DNA of 64,000 nt from NCBI RefSeq assembly GCF_039529775.1, contig NZ_BAAANL010000002.1, forward strand, positions 434,001 to 498,000, written 5' to 3'. The DNA is from Myceligenerans crystallogenes. GTDB lineage: Bacteria; Actinomycetota; Actinomycetes; Actinomycetales; Cellulomonadaceae. This document shows, piece after piece, positions 34,996-42,983 of the stretch (positions are counted from its first letter, which is position 1; each line of letters starts with the position of its first letter). Under the pieces are notes generated by a model. The model was not told the origin of the DNA. It was given only the letters and a program-made list of their open reading frames with translations, and did no database searches. Position numbers and translations under genes: made by a program.

Positions 34996-35769
34996 GTGAC
35001 CCCCTCCCGGACCCGCACCTCCCCGAAGTTCCTCAGCGCGCAGTGGCGGCGGCTCGTGATGCTGAACTACGAGATCGACCCGGGCGTGCTGTCGCCGCTC
35101 GTGCCCGCGGGCGTCGAGCTCGACACGCACGACGGCCGCACCCTGGTCAGCATGGTCGGGTTCGAGTTCCTGGACACCCGGCTGCACGCCGGGCCGGTCG
35201 GCGTGCCCGTGCCGTACCACCGGAACTTCGACGAGATCAACCTGCGGTTCTACGTGCGCCGCGAGACGGCGGGGGCCGAGGCCGCCCGCCGCGGCGTCGT
35301 CTTCGTCAAGGAGATCGTGCCGCGGCCGGCGCTCGCCGCCGTCGCGCGGCTCGCCTACGGCGAGCGCTACGTCTCCCGCCCGATGCGGCACCGCATCGAG
35401 CTGGCCGACGACGGCGAGACGCCCGCCGGGCTGGTCGGCTACGCCTGGCGCGAGGGACGCACCTGGCAGCGCCTGCACGCCGAGGTGACCGGCGCACCGG
35501 CCCTCCCGGAACCGGGGTCCCACGAGGAGTTCGTCACCGAGCACTACTGGGGCTACGCGGCCCAGCGCGACGGGAGCTGCGTCGAGTACCAGGTGGAACA
35601 CCCGCGATGGCGCGTCTGGCAGGCGCGCCACGCGGAGCTGGACTGCGACGTCGCGACCGTCTACGGCCCCCGGTTCCGGGAGGCCCTGCGAACCGCCCCG
35701 TACTCGGCCTTCGTCGCCGACGGCTCCGGGGTCGCGGTCCGCAGGGGCCGGAGACTCCCGCCTGCCTAG
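34996..35769 (+). CDS. DUF2071 (YqjF-like) protein
   Basis: 257 aa. The segments SAQWRRLVMLNYEIDPGVLSPLVPAGVELDTHDG, LVSMVGFEFLDTRL and FDEINLRFYVRRE are typical of DUF2071, a family related to acetoacetate-decarboxylase folds, with no firm activity. The GTG start is six bases after TATCTT, so the mRNA may be leaderless. Its stop overlaps that of the converging GH5 gene by four bases. Confidence 0.85.
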   Translation: MTPSRTRTSPKFLSAQWRRLVMLNYEIDPGVLSPLVPAGVELDTHDGRTLVSMVGFEFLDTRLHAGPVGVPVPYHRNFDEINLRFYVRRETAGAEAARRGVVFVKEIVPRPALAAVARLAYGERYVSRPMRHRIELADDGETPAGLVGYAWREGRTWQRLHAEVTGAPALPEPGSHEEFVTEHYWGYAAQRDGSCVEYQVEHPRWRVWQARHAELDCDVATVYGPRFREALRTAPYSAFVADGSGVAVRRGRRLPPA

Positions 35770-37322
35770 AGGGTCCAGCGCTGGTTGGCGCCCGAGTTGC
35801 AGGTGTACTGCTTGAGGCGGGTGCCGTCGGACGTGCTGCCCGCCGGGACGTCCAGGCACTTGCCGGAGTGGCGGGCCACCAGCTGGTGGCCGCCCGTGAC
35901 CGCGCGCAGCTGCCACTGCTGGTTCGTGCCGCTGCCGCACGCGTACTGGATGATCGCGGCGCCGTCGGCGGTCGACGCCTGGTTCACGTCGAGGCACTTG
36001 CCGGAGTGCTGGGCCACGAGGTTGTGGTAGCCGTTGCCCAGGTCCCGCAGCAGCCACTGCTGGTTGGACGCGCTGCCGCAGGTGTACTGGATCACCTCGG
36101 CGGCGTCGGCGGTGGACGCCGAGACGACGTCCATGCACTTGCCGGAGGCGGCGTTGACGACGTCGGTCACCGTGCCGCCGCCGGAACCGTTGCCGGCGTT
36201 CGGGTCCACGTCGTCGCCCCACGCCCAGCGCAGGCGGTTCGCGCCGGACGTGTTGCGGACGCTCAGGGTGAGGTTCGTGCCGCTGCCGGTCTTGTGCAGG
36301 ATCGAGTAGCCGTCGTAGCCGAGGGTCCCGGTCGGCTTGCCGCCGAGCGCCGGCCAGTAGGTGCCGCCCATCGTGTGCGAGCGCATGACGTCGGTGACCG
36401 CCCGGATGTGCCGCACGAAGTTGTCGCCGCTGTTCGGGTCGCCGTAGTTCAGGCCGGTGTGCATGGCACCGCCGAACTCCGTGACCACCGCGCGCGACGC
36501 GCAGTTGCCCAGGCGCGTGGTCATGTGGCTCTTCCAGCCGTCGTACGTGTTCTCGCCGTAGAAGAACGCGTAGTGGTGGAACGACAGCAGCGTGCCGCCG
36601 AACCGGGAGTCGTTGCACACGTCCCGCAGGTCCTGGCTGTACCCGGTGCCGCCGATCAGGACCCGCTCGCGCGGGGCCGAGTAGTGGTACTCCAGCCAGT
36701 CGGCGGCGACGTCGCGCCACGCGGCGGACGTGTAGCCGTGCGGCTCGTTCATGGGCTCGAAGTAGACCCGGGAGTTGCCGCCGTAGCGGTTGGTGACCTC
36801 GGACCACATGGTGTTCCAGGCGGCGTAGTTCGTGACCTTGCCGCCCGACGCGGCGCCGTCCTCCCAGTACGCGAGGATGACCTTGAACCCGCGGTCCGTG
36901 GCCGCGTCGATCACGCCGCGGTAGCGGGTCCACCAGTCGGTGCCGACCGTGTGGGTGTTGACCGGCAGCCGCACGGTGTTGACCCCGAGCAGCGACTCCA
37001 TCTGGTCGTAGACGACGTCGGCCTTGGCGTAGACCGTGGCGTAGCTGTCGGAGCCGGACAGGCCGTCCAGGACGAGCGGGCCCGTGACGAAGTTGTCGCC
37101 GTACACGGCCCAGTTCACGCCGCGGAACTGGCTGGTGGCGGCGGTGGCCGCCGGAGCCGTGGCGACCGCGGCCGCCAGGGCGGTCGCGGGGAGCAGGGCG
37201 AGCGCCGCGAACGCGGCGACGGCTGCCGCGGGACGACGGCGGCCGACGACGCGACGGCCCTCCGAACCGCGGCGGACTGCGCTTTCCCCAGGATTGGGGC
37301 GATGCTTGCGGAAGATTCTCAT
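35766..37322 (-). CDS. Secreted GH5 glycoside hydrolase with CBM13 (ricin-type) domain
   Basis: 518 aa. The signal peptide is ~1-60 with a twin-arginine-like RRR stretch before the hydrophobic core. The GH5 barrel (~65-350) has FRGVNWAVYGDNF, the acid/base in FEPMNEPHG (E193) and the nucleophile in VVTEFGGAMH (E282). C-terminal residues ~390-518 are a beta-trefoil with three repeats each ending in a QxW-type element (NQQWLL, NQQWQL, NQRWTL). The substrate is not clear; GH5 members with this layout act on beta-glucans, mannans or galactans. ATG 37322 is used; the frame opens at 37388. Confidence 0.9.
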   Translation of the reverse strand: MRIFRKHRPNPGESAVRRGSEGRRVVGRRRPAAAVAAFAALALLPATALAAAVATAPAATAATSQFRGVNWAVYGDNFVTGPLVLDGLSGSDSYATVYAKADVVYDQMESLLGVNTVRLPVNTHTVGTDWWTRYRGVIDAATDRGFKVILAYWEDGAASGGKVTNYAAWNTMWSEVTNRYGGNSRVYFEPMNEPHGYTSAAWRDVAADWLEYHYSAPRERVLIGGTGYSQDLRDVCNDSRFGGTLLSFHHYAFFYGENTYDGWKSHMTTRLGNCASRAVVTEFGGAMHTGLNYGDPNSGDNFVRHIRAVTDVMRSHTMGGTYWPALGGKPTGTLGYDGYSILHKTGSGTNLTLSVRNTSGANRLRWAWGDDVDPNAGNGSGGGTVTDVVNAASGKCMDVVSASTADAAEVIQYTCGSASNQQWLLRDLGNGYHNLVAQHSGKCLDVNQASTADGAAIIQYACGSGTNQQWQLRAVTGGHQLVARHSGKCLDVPAGSTSDGTRLKQYTCNSGANQRWTL

Positions 37323-37380
37323 GGCGCCGGACCGATCTCGTGCGACTCTGCACGGTAGGGGGCTGATGCGAACCGATGCC

Positions 37381-37405
37381 GACGTCAACGCAGCATGTTA
37401 ACGTC
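37381..37405. promoter_or_regulatory. 25-bp inverted repeat upstream of GH5-CBM13 gene
   Basis: GACGTCAAC-n7-GTTAACGTC has 9-bp arms with one mismatch, 59-83 bases upstream of the gene start. It is AT-richer than its surroundings and differs from the cellulase operator. The rest of the ~200-base gap to the ene-reductase gene shows nothing clear. Confidence 0.4.
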
Positions 37406-37529
37406 ACCATCCGCGACAAGAATGGCGACCGCCGGACCCGGAGTCAATGGCGGGGGCTCCTGAGCCGCCTCCGAATCGAATAAGCGGGCCGCCGCCGTCG
37501 GCCACTGCCGACGACGACGGCCTCGCTCG

Positions 37530-38624
37530 TCAGCGCCAGGGCGCCCGGTCGTACTGCGCCTGCACGCCCACGCCCGCCGCCACCGGCGCCCGCGGCACCT
37601 CCACCCGCAGCTCCCGCGCCGCGCGCAGCGGCCAGTGCGGGTCCCGCAGCGCCTCGCGCCCGATCATCACGGCGTCCGCGGCGCCCTCGACCAGCACCTG
37701 CTCGGCCTGCACCGGCTGCGTGATCAGCCCGACCGCGCTCACCGGCAGCCCCGACACGTCCCGGATCCGGCGCGCGAACCCGACCTGGTACCCCGGCCCG
37801 GAGGTGATCCGCGCGGGCGCCGCTCCCCCGGTCGTCACGTCGACGACGTCGGCGCCGTCCGCCTTGAGGTCGGCCGCGAGCGCCGCGACGTCCTCGACGC
37901 CGAGCCCCTCGGGCAGCCAGTCGGTCGCCGACAGCCGCACGAACACCGGCAGCTCGTCCGGCCACACCTCGCGCACCGCCCGCACGGTCTCGCGCACGAT
38001 CCGCGCGCGCCGCTCGGCGGACCCGCCCCACTCGTCGTCGCGCGTGTTGACCAGCGGCGACAGGAACTGGTGCAGCAGGTAGCCGTGGGCGGCGTGCACC
38101 TCGGCGACGTCGAACCCGGCCGCCAGCGACCGCCGGGCGGCGGCGGCGAACTGCCGCGGGACGTCCTCGATCTGCTCGGGCGTCATCGCGGCGGGCGCGG
38201 CGAGCCCGCCGAAGGGTTCGGCCGCCGGGCCGAGGGTGGTCCAGCCGCCGTCGGACGCCGGCACGGTGGTGTCGGCGAGCTCGTGGAACGGCGGGTACGC
38301 GGAACCCTTGCGGCCGGAGTGCGCGAGCTGGATCCCGGCCTTCGCGCCCCGCGCGTGGAGGAAATCGGTGATGCGGCGCCAGGCGGCGGTCTGCTCGTCG
38401 TTCCAGATCCCGGTGTCGGCGGGCGAGATGCGCCCCTCGGGGACGACGGCGGTCGCCTCGGTCATCACGAGCCCGAACCCGCCGGCGGCCCGCGCCCCGA
38501 GATGCACGAGGTGCCAGTCGCCGGGCAGGCCGTCGGTCGCGGAGTACTGGCACATCGGGGCAAGCCAGACACGGTTCGGCAGAGTCAGGCCGCGCACCGT
38601 GATCGGCTGGAACAGAAGGCTCAT
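37530..38624 (-). CDS. Old-yellow-enzyme family ene-reductase (YqjM-like)
   Basis: FMN enzyme that reduces activated C=C bonds with NAD(P)H. The 364-aa product has MSLLFQPITVRGLTLPNRVWLAPMCQYSA with the redox-tuning Cys of the YqjM class, IQLAHSGRKGS, the substrate-binding pair in VHAAHGYLLHQFLSPLVNTR (HAAH) and VMIGREALRDPHWPLRAA. The start at ATG 38624 fits family alignments; ATG 38639 (MVVRG) is possible. The frame is open far upstream through the sigma-factor gene, but this is a high-GC artefact. Confidence 0.93.
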   Translation of the reverse strand: MSLLFQPITVRGLTLPNRVWLAPMCQYSATDGLPGDWHLVHLGARAAGGFGLVMTEATAVVPEGRISPADTGIWNDEQTAAWRRITDFLHARGAKAGIQLAHSGRKGSAYPPFHELADTTVPASDGGWTTLGPAAEPFGGLAAPAAMTPEQIEDVPRQFAAAARRSLAAGFDVAEVHAAHGYLLHQFLSPLVNTRDDEWGGSAERRARIVRETVRAVREVWPDELPVFVRLSATDWLPEGLGVEDVAALAADLKADGADVVDVTTGGAAPARITSGPGYQVGFARRIRDVSGLPVSAVGLITQPVQAEQVLVEGAADAVMIGREALRDPHWPLRAARELRVEVPRAPVAAGVGVQAQYDRAPWR

Positions 38625-38689
38625 GCCGCGGACAACCATCCGCCGCCCGGCAGGATTCCCCGGCCGGGCGGCGTCGCACGCTTGGCACA

Positions 38690-39907
38690 CTATTCCCGCA
38701 TGCGTGCCGCCTGCATCAGGAGATGGGTCCGCTCCGCCGTGCCGTCGGCCGCATCGGCCGCGGCCGCGTACCGGCGGGCCGCCTCCGCCCGCTCCCCGGC
38801 CAGCTCGTGCAGGTAGGCGGCAGCGGCGTCGTACCGCGGCAGGCCGGCGTCGAGTCCGGCGAGCAGCCGCAGCCCGGCGTGCGCGCCGTCGACGTGCCCG
38901 ACGGCGACCGCCCGGTTCAGCTCCACCATCCGGTTGCCGGGCGCCAGCCCACGCAGCTCGTCGTACCACCCCAGGATCTGCGGCCAGTCGGTCTCCTCGG
39001 CGCACGCGGCGTCGTCGTGCAGCGCGGCGATCGCGGCCTGCGCCTGGTACTCCCCGAGCAGCTCGCGCGCGAGCGCGTGCTGCAGCACGTCCACGCCCTC
39101 CGCGATCATCGTGGTGTCCCAGCGCGTGCGGTCCTGGCGGCCGAGCGGGACCAGGAGCCCGGCGTCGTCGAACCGCGCCGGGCGCCGCGCGTGGTGCAGC
39201 AGCATGAGCGCGAGCAGCCCGGCGGCCTCGGGATCCCCGGGGACGACGGCGACGAGCAGGCGGGTCAGCCGGATCGCCTCGGCGGCGAGGTCGACGTCGT
39301 CGTCCGCGCCGGGACGGTGCCCGCTCGTGAAGCCCTCGTTGAAGATCAGGTACAGCACCCGCAGCACGAGGCGCACGTCGCCGGGTACGTCGAACCGCGC
39401 GCCGCTCACGGTCCGCTTGGCCCGCGAGATGCGCTGCGCCATCGTCGCCTCCGGCACGAGGAAGGCGCGCGCGATCTGCGCCGTCGTCAGCCCGCCGACG
39501 GCGCGCAGCGTCAGCGCGATCGCCGACGACGGCGTCAGGGCCGGATGGCAGCACCGGCTCAGCACCAGCAGGGTGTCGTCGTCCTGCTCGGCCGGGCCGG
39601 GCGGCGGCTCGAGGCTGACCCGGACCTCGCGCATCACCCGGGACGACGCCGACCGGCGGGCGTCGAGGAACTTGCGCCACGCGACGGTGACGAGCCACCC
39701 CTTCGGGTCGCCCGGCGGAGCCTGACGCCCGCCGGCGTCGCCCCAGCGGCGGACCGCCTCGAGGAGGGCGTCCTGGACGGCGTCCTCGGCCGCCGCGAAG
39801 TCGGCTCCGCGGCGGACGAGGACGGCCAGGACCTGCGGGGTGAGGTCGCGCAGCAGGGTCAGCGGGTCCCCGGCGGGCGTCGTGTCACCAGGCAGGTTCG
39901 GTGACAT
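38690..39907 (-). CDS. ECF42-like RNA polymerase sigma factor with TPR-type C-terminus
   Basis: 405 aa. Residues ~20-90 are sigma region 2 (FAAAEDAVQDALLEAVRRWGDAG...PKGWLVTVAWRKFLD) and ~110-170 region 4 (LTLRAVGGLTTAQIARAFLVPEATMAQRISRAK). The remaining ~220 residues (LYLIFNEGFTSGHRPG ... NRAVAVGHVDGA) are the helical extension of ECF42 factors, thought to replace an anti-sigma factor. Its start overlaps the DGPF gene by 23 bases, the standard ECF42 partner. Confidence 0.92.
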   Translation of the reverse strand: MSPNLPGDTTPAGDPLTLLRDLTPQVLAVLVRRGADFAAAEDAVQDALLEAVRRWGDAGGRQAPPGDPKGWLVTVAWRKFLDARRSASSRVMREVRVSLEPPPGPAEQDDDTLLVLSRCCHPALTPSSAIALTLRAVGGLTTAQIARAFLVPEATMAQRISRAKRTVSGARFDVPGDVRLVLRVLYLIFNEGFTSGHRPGADDDVDLAAEAIRLTRLLVAVVPGDPEAAGLLALMLLHHARRPARFDDAGLLVPLGRQDRTRWDTTMIAEGVDVLQHALARELLGEYQAQAAIAALHDDAACAEETDWPQILGWYDELRGLAPGNRMVELNRAVAVGHVDGAHAGLRLLAGLDAGLPRYDAAAAYLHELAGERAEAARRYAAAADAADGTAERTHLLMQAARMRE

Positions 39908-40316
39908 CCGTGACCTCGGACGCGTCCGTGAGGAACGGCCGGACCTCGATCCACTCGTGCAGGGGCCTGCCGTCCTTGCCGGGCGCGGACGACAGGTGGG
40001 CCGCGGCCTCGTGGGCGCGCTCGTCGGACTCGACGTCGATGACCATCCAGCCCGCGATGAGGTCCTTCGTCTCCGCGAACGGGCCGTCGGTGACCGGCGG
40101 GCGGCCCTCGCCGTCGTACCGCACGAACGCGCCGCGCGGCGACAGCGCCTGCGAGTCGACGAACTCGCCGCGCGCCCTCAGGTCCTCGATCATGTCGTCC
40201 ATGAACGCGACGTGCGCCGAGATCTCCTCGGGCGCCCAGGTGTGGATCATGTCGGTGGCGTTCGCGTGCTTCGCGGGGCCGCCGCGGTAGTGCTTGAGGA
40301 GCAGGTACTTCGTCAT
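39885..40316 (-). CDS. YciI-like DGPF-motif protein
   Basis: 143 aa. MTKYLLLKHYRGG, the name-giving DGPF in VTDGPFAETKDLIAGWMVIDV and HEWIEVRPF place it in the YCII/DGPF family of ferredoxin-fold proteins. They are almost always encoded with ECF42 sigma factors and are regarded as their targets; the biochemical role is unsettled. ATG 40316 follows GGAGGATGG; the frame upstream contains no signal. It is the first gene of a two-gene operon with the sigma factor. Confidence 0.92.
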   Translation of the reverse strand: MTKYLLLKHYRGGPAKHANATDMIHTWAPEEISAHVAFMDDMIEDLRARGEFVDSQALSPRGAFVRYDGEGRPPVTDGPFAETKDLIAGWMVIDVESDERAHEAAAHLSSAPGKDGRPLHEWIEVRPFLTDASEVTDVTEPAW

Positions 40317-40366
40317 GGTTCCATCCTCCGGTTCCGGGCGGTGTCTGTCACCGCCTACGCCCCTGG

Positions 40367-40393
40367 GACGGAGCCGGGCGAGGATTCTCGACA
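40367..40393 (-). promoter_or_regulatory. Probable ECF42-dependent promoter
   Basis: On the minus strand TGTCGA (40393-40388), 17 bases, then CGTC (40370-40367) matches the ECF42 target promoter as I recall it (TGTCGA, CGTC-type -10). It lies ~50 bases upstream of the DGPF start, consistent with autoregulation. Confidence 0.55.
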
Positions 40394-40445
40394 TCGCCCG
40401 CGAGGATCGGCGCCGTTCGACGTGCCGGTGGTGCGGGGACCTGGC

Positions 40446-40916
40446 TCAGCGCCGCGGTTTGTCCGTGACCCAGAGGTGGATGATCCCCTCGGCCACGACC
40501 GTGCCGTCGTCGCGGGTGGCGGTGACCGTGACCGGGACGTCCGGGTCGGGGTCGAGCCAGCGGGCCGGGTCGCTCTCGGCCGTGCAGGTGATGTCGCTGG
40601 TGGACTTCGCCGTGTAGCGCACGTCCATGCCCTTGGGCAGCCAGCGCTTGTGGTCGGGGACGGTGGCCTCCGCCATCGCGCCCATCGCCGCCTCCAGGCC
40701 GTTGCACACGGCGATGGCGTGCACCGTGCCGATGTGGTTGCGCACCCCGCGGCGGTCCGGCACCACGAGCCGGCAGAAACCCGGGCGCACCTCGGTGAAG
40801 CGCGGGCGGATCGTGCGGAAGTACGGGACCTTGAGCCCGTAGGCCCTCCCGAAGGCCCACTTCCCGAGGGGGCGGCCGGAGAGCTTCTGCCACAGGCGGT
40901 AGACATCGGTGGTCAC
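40446..40916 (-). CDS. DUF4442/PaaI-type hotdog thioesterase-like protein
   Basis: 156 aa. The fold is suggested by VRNHIGTVHAIAVCNGLEAAMGAMAEATVPDHKRWLPKGMDVRYTAKSTSDITC, the helix-strand pattern of DUF4442/PaaI hotdog proteins; members hydrolyse acyl-CoA or have unknown substrates. The start is uncertain. GTG 40916 is seven bases after a TATGCT -10-like element (leaderless), whereas ATG 40928 lies inside that element and has no ribosome site. Confidence 0.8.
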   Translation of the reverse strand: MTTDVYRLWQKLSGRPLGKWAFGRAYGLKVPYFRTIRPRFTEVRPGFCRLVVPDRRGVRNHIGTVHAIAVCNGLEAAMGAMAEATVPDHKRWLPKGMDVRYTAKSTSDITCTAESDPARWLDPDPDVPVTVTATRDDGTVVAEGIIHLWVTDKPRR

Positions 40917-41012
40917 GCCCCGGAGCATAGCTTGTTCGTGGGACGCTCAGTAGCAGGAACCTCGCGTGCGGCCGTCCTGGACGCGCCGCCGATCGCGTGA
41001 CAGCCTGCGGAC

Positions 41013-41636
41013 ATGGAATCTCATGCGACCTCGCGGCAGCGGCGCCTCTGGGACCGCACCGCGCCCGGCTACGACAAGGGCATCGCGTGGTTCGAGCGCC
41101 ACCTGCTCGCGGACGGGCGCGAGTGGCTCGGCGCGCGCACCCGCGGGCGCGTGCTGCTGGTCGGCGCCGGCACCGGCCGTGACCTGGAGTTCCTGCACGA
41201 CGACGTGACCAGGGTGGCCGGCATCGACCTGAGCGTCCCGATGCTGGAGCAGGCGCGCCGCCGCGCGGCCCGGCTCGGCGTCGCCGCCGAGCTGCGGGAA
41301 GGCGACGCCGAGCACCTCCCGTACGACGACGCCACGTTCGACACCGTCACCTGCGTGCTGTCCCTGTGCACCATCCCGCGGCCCGAGGTCGCGCTGGCCG
41401 AGATGCGCCGCGTGCTGCGGCCGGGCGGCAGCCTGCTCCTGCTGGACCACGTCGGCAGCACATGGCCCCCGGTCCGGCTGGGCCAGTGGATCGTGGAGGC
41501 GTTCACGATCCCCGCCGCGGGCGAGCACTTCACCCGGCGGCAGCGGCGCCGCGTGCGGGACCTGGGCTTCGAGATCACCGAGACGGACCGCTACGGGCTG
41601 GGCATGGTGGAGCGCATCCACGCCATCCGGCCGTGA
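41013..41636 (+). CDS. UbiE-type class I methyltransferase
   Basis: 207 aa. SAM-binding motif I is VLLVGAGTGRDLEFL, the acidic residue lies in VAGIDLSVPMLEQARRRA, and motif post-I is GDAEHLPYDDATFDTVTCVLSL. MRRVLRPGGSLLLLDHV is the family hallmark. The target could be a quinone, lipid or small metabolite. Neighbours give no clue: it stands alone between a divergent thioesterase and LtrA. Confidence 0.88.
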   Translation: MESHATSRQRRLWDRTAPGYDKGIAWFERHLLADGREWLGARTRGRVLLVGAGTGRDLEFLHDDVTRVAGIDLSVPMLEQARRRAARLGVAAELREGDAEHLPYDDATFDTVTCVLSLCTIPRPEVALAEMRRVLRPGGSLLLLDHVGSTWPPVRLGQWIVEAFTIPAAGEHFTRRQRRRVRDLGFEITETDRYGLGMVERIHAIRP

Positions 41637-41714
41637 ACCCGCTGGTGGGCCCGCCGGCGGCGAGCTGCGGCCAGTAGCCTGTGGGGGTCACCGCCGTCCC
41701 CCGGAGAACTCACC

Positions 41715-42902
41715 GTGAACCTCACGTCCCGCCCGCTCGCCTCCCTGGTCACGCCCAGCCGGGCCGGTGACCGGGTCACCACGCTCGAGCTGTTCTTCGA
41801 CCTCGTGTTCGTCTTCGCGTTCACGCAGGTCACCGGACTGATGGCGCACGGCGAGACGCCGGCGTCGGTGCTGCAGGGCCTGCTCGTGCTGTCGCTGCTG
41901 TGGTGGGCGTGGTGCTGCTTCACCTGGCTCGCGAACCAGGCGCGCGCGAACCGCGGCATGCTGCAGGGGGCGTTCGTCGTGGCCATGGTCGCGATGTTCC
42001 TCGCCACCCTCGCGATCCCCGAGGCGTACCACGACCTGCCCGGCGGGCTGTACGCGCCGGGCGTGCTGGTGTTCTGCTACGCCGTGGTCCGGATCGCGCA
42101 CCTGGCGGCGTACTACGTGGCGGCGGGCGACGACGCGGCGCTGCGGCGCCAGGTGCTGCTGACCCTGGTCACCTCGGTGCTGCCGACGGTGGCCCTGCTG
42201 GCGACGGGCGCCGTTCTCGGCGGCGACCCGCAGCTGTGGATCTGGCTGGCCGCCGTCCTGTACGACTTCGCCGCGATCTTCCTCGGCACCCGCGGCGGCG
42301 GCTGGGTCGTGAACTCGCCCGAGCACTTCGCCGAGCGGCACGGGCTCGTGACGATCCTCGCGCTGGGCGAGTCGATCGTCGCGATCGGCGTCGGGCTCGC
42401 GCACGAGCCGGTCTCGTGGTCCACCGCGACCGGCGCGGTGCTCGCGATCGCGGTGGCCGTGTGCCTGTGGTGGCTGTACTTCCGCCACGGGCTCGAGGAG
42501 CTCGAGTCGAGCCTGTACGGGCTGGAGCGGACCAAGCAGGCCGAGCGCGCCGCCGAGCTCTTCACCTACGGCCACTTCCCGGTCATCGCCGGCGTCATCG
42601 TCGGCGCGCTCGGCATCGAGCAGGCGATGGCGCACCTGGAGGACGACCATCTCGGCGCGCTCGGCGGGTGGGCGCTGGCGGCCGGGATCGCCGTCGTGCT
42701 GGTGGCCTCGTCCGCGATCCTGCACCGGGCCACCGGGCGCTGGGCCGCCGCCCGGCTGGGCGGCACCGCCGTGCTGCTGGCGCTGGGGATCCCACTGACC
42801 TTCGCGCCGCCGCTGGTGGCGCTGGGCACGGTGGTCGCGGTCCTGGTGGCGGTGTGCGCCACGGAGGCCTTCCTACGCGGGCGGACGCCGGCGGCCGGCT
42901 GA
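41715..42902 (+). CDS. Low-temperature-requirement A (LtrA) family membrane protein
   Basis: 395 aa with about ten to eleven membrane helices. The N-terminal TTLELFFDLVFVFAFTQVTGLM is the family signature and HGLVTILALGESIVAIGVGL a second conserved block. LtrA was named from Listeria cold growth; the molecular function is unknown. The GTG start follows a GGAGA site. A TAGCCT -10-like element (41675-41680) lies ~35 bases upstream. Confidence 0.92.
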   Translation: MNLTSRPLASLVTPSRAGDRVTTLELFFDLVFVFAFTQVTGLMAHGETPASVLQGLLVLSLLWWAWCCFTWLANQARANRGMLQGAFVVAMVAMFLATLAIPEAYHDLPGGLYAPGVLVFCYAVVRIAHLAAYYVAAGDDAALRRQVLLTLVTSVLPTVALLATGAVLGGDPQLWIWLAAVLYDFAAIFLGTRGGGWVVNSPEHFAERHGLVTILALGESIVAIGVGLAHEPVSWSTATGAVLAIAVAVCLWWLYFRHGLEELESSLYGLERTKQAERAAELFTYGHFPVIAGVIVGALGIEQAMAHLEDDHLGALGGWALAAGIAVVLVASSAILHRATGRWAAARLGGTAVLLALGIPLTFAPPLVALGTVVAVLVAVCATEAFLRGRTPAAG

Positions 42903-42922
42903 TCCCGTGGCATCAGGCGGAA

Positions 42923-42953
42923 TTCGCGCGAGAGAGCGTGTTCACGCGCGATT
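42923..42953. terminator. Possible convergent terminator
   Basis: TTCGCGCG ... CGCGCGAT can pair as a ~7-bp stem with a 14-base loop between the converging LtrA and RecQ genes (a nested GCGT/ACGC hairpin is also present). The placement supports termination; the stem is modest. Confidence 0.35.
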
Positions 42954-42983
42954 TCAGCCTGCGCACCCTGCCGGCCCGATCCG

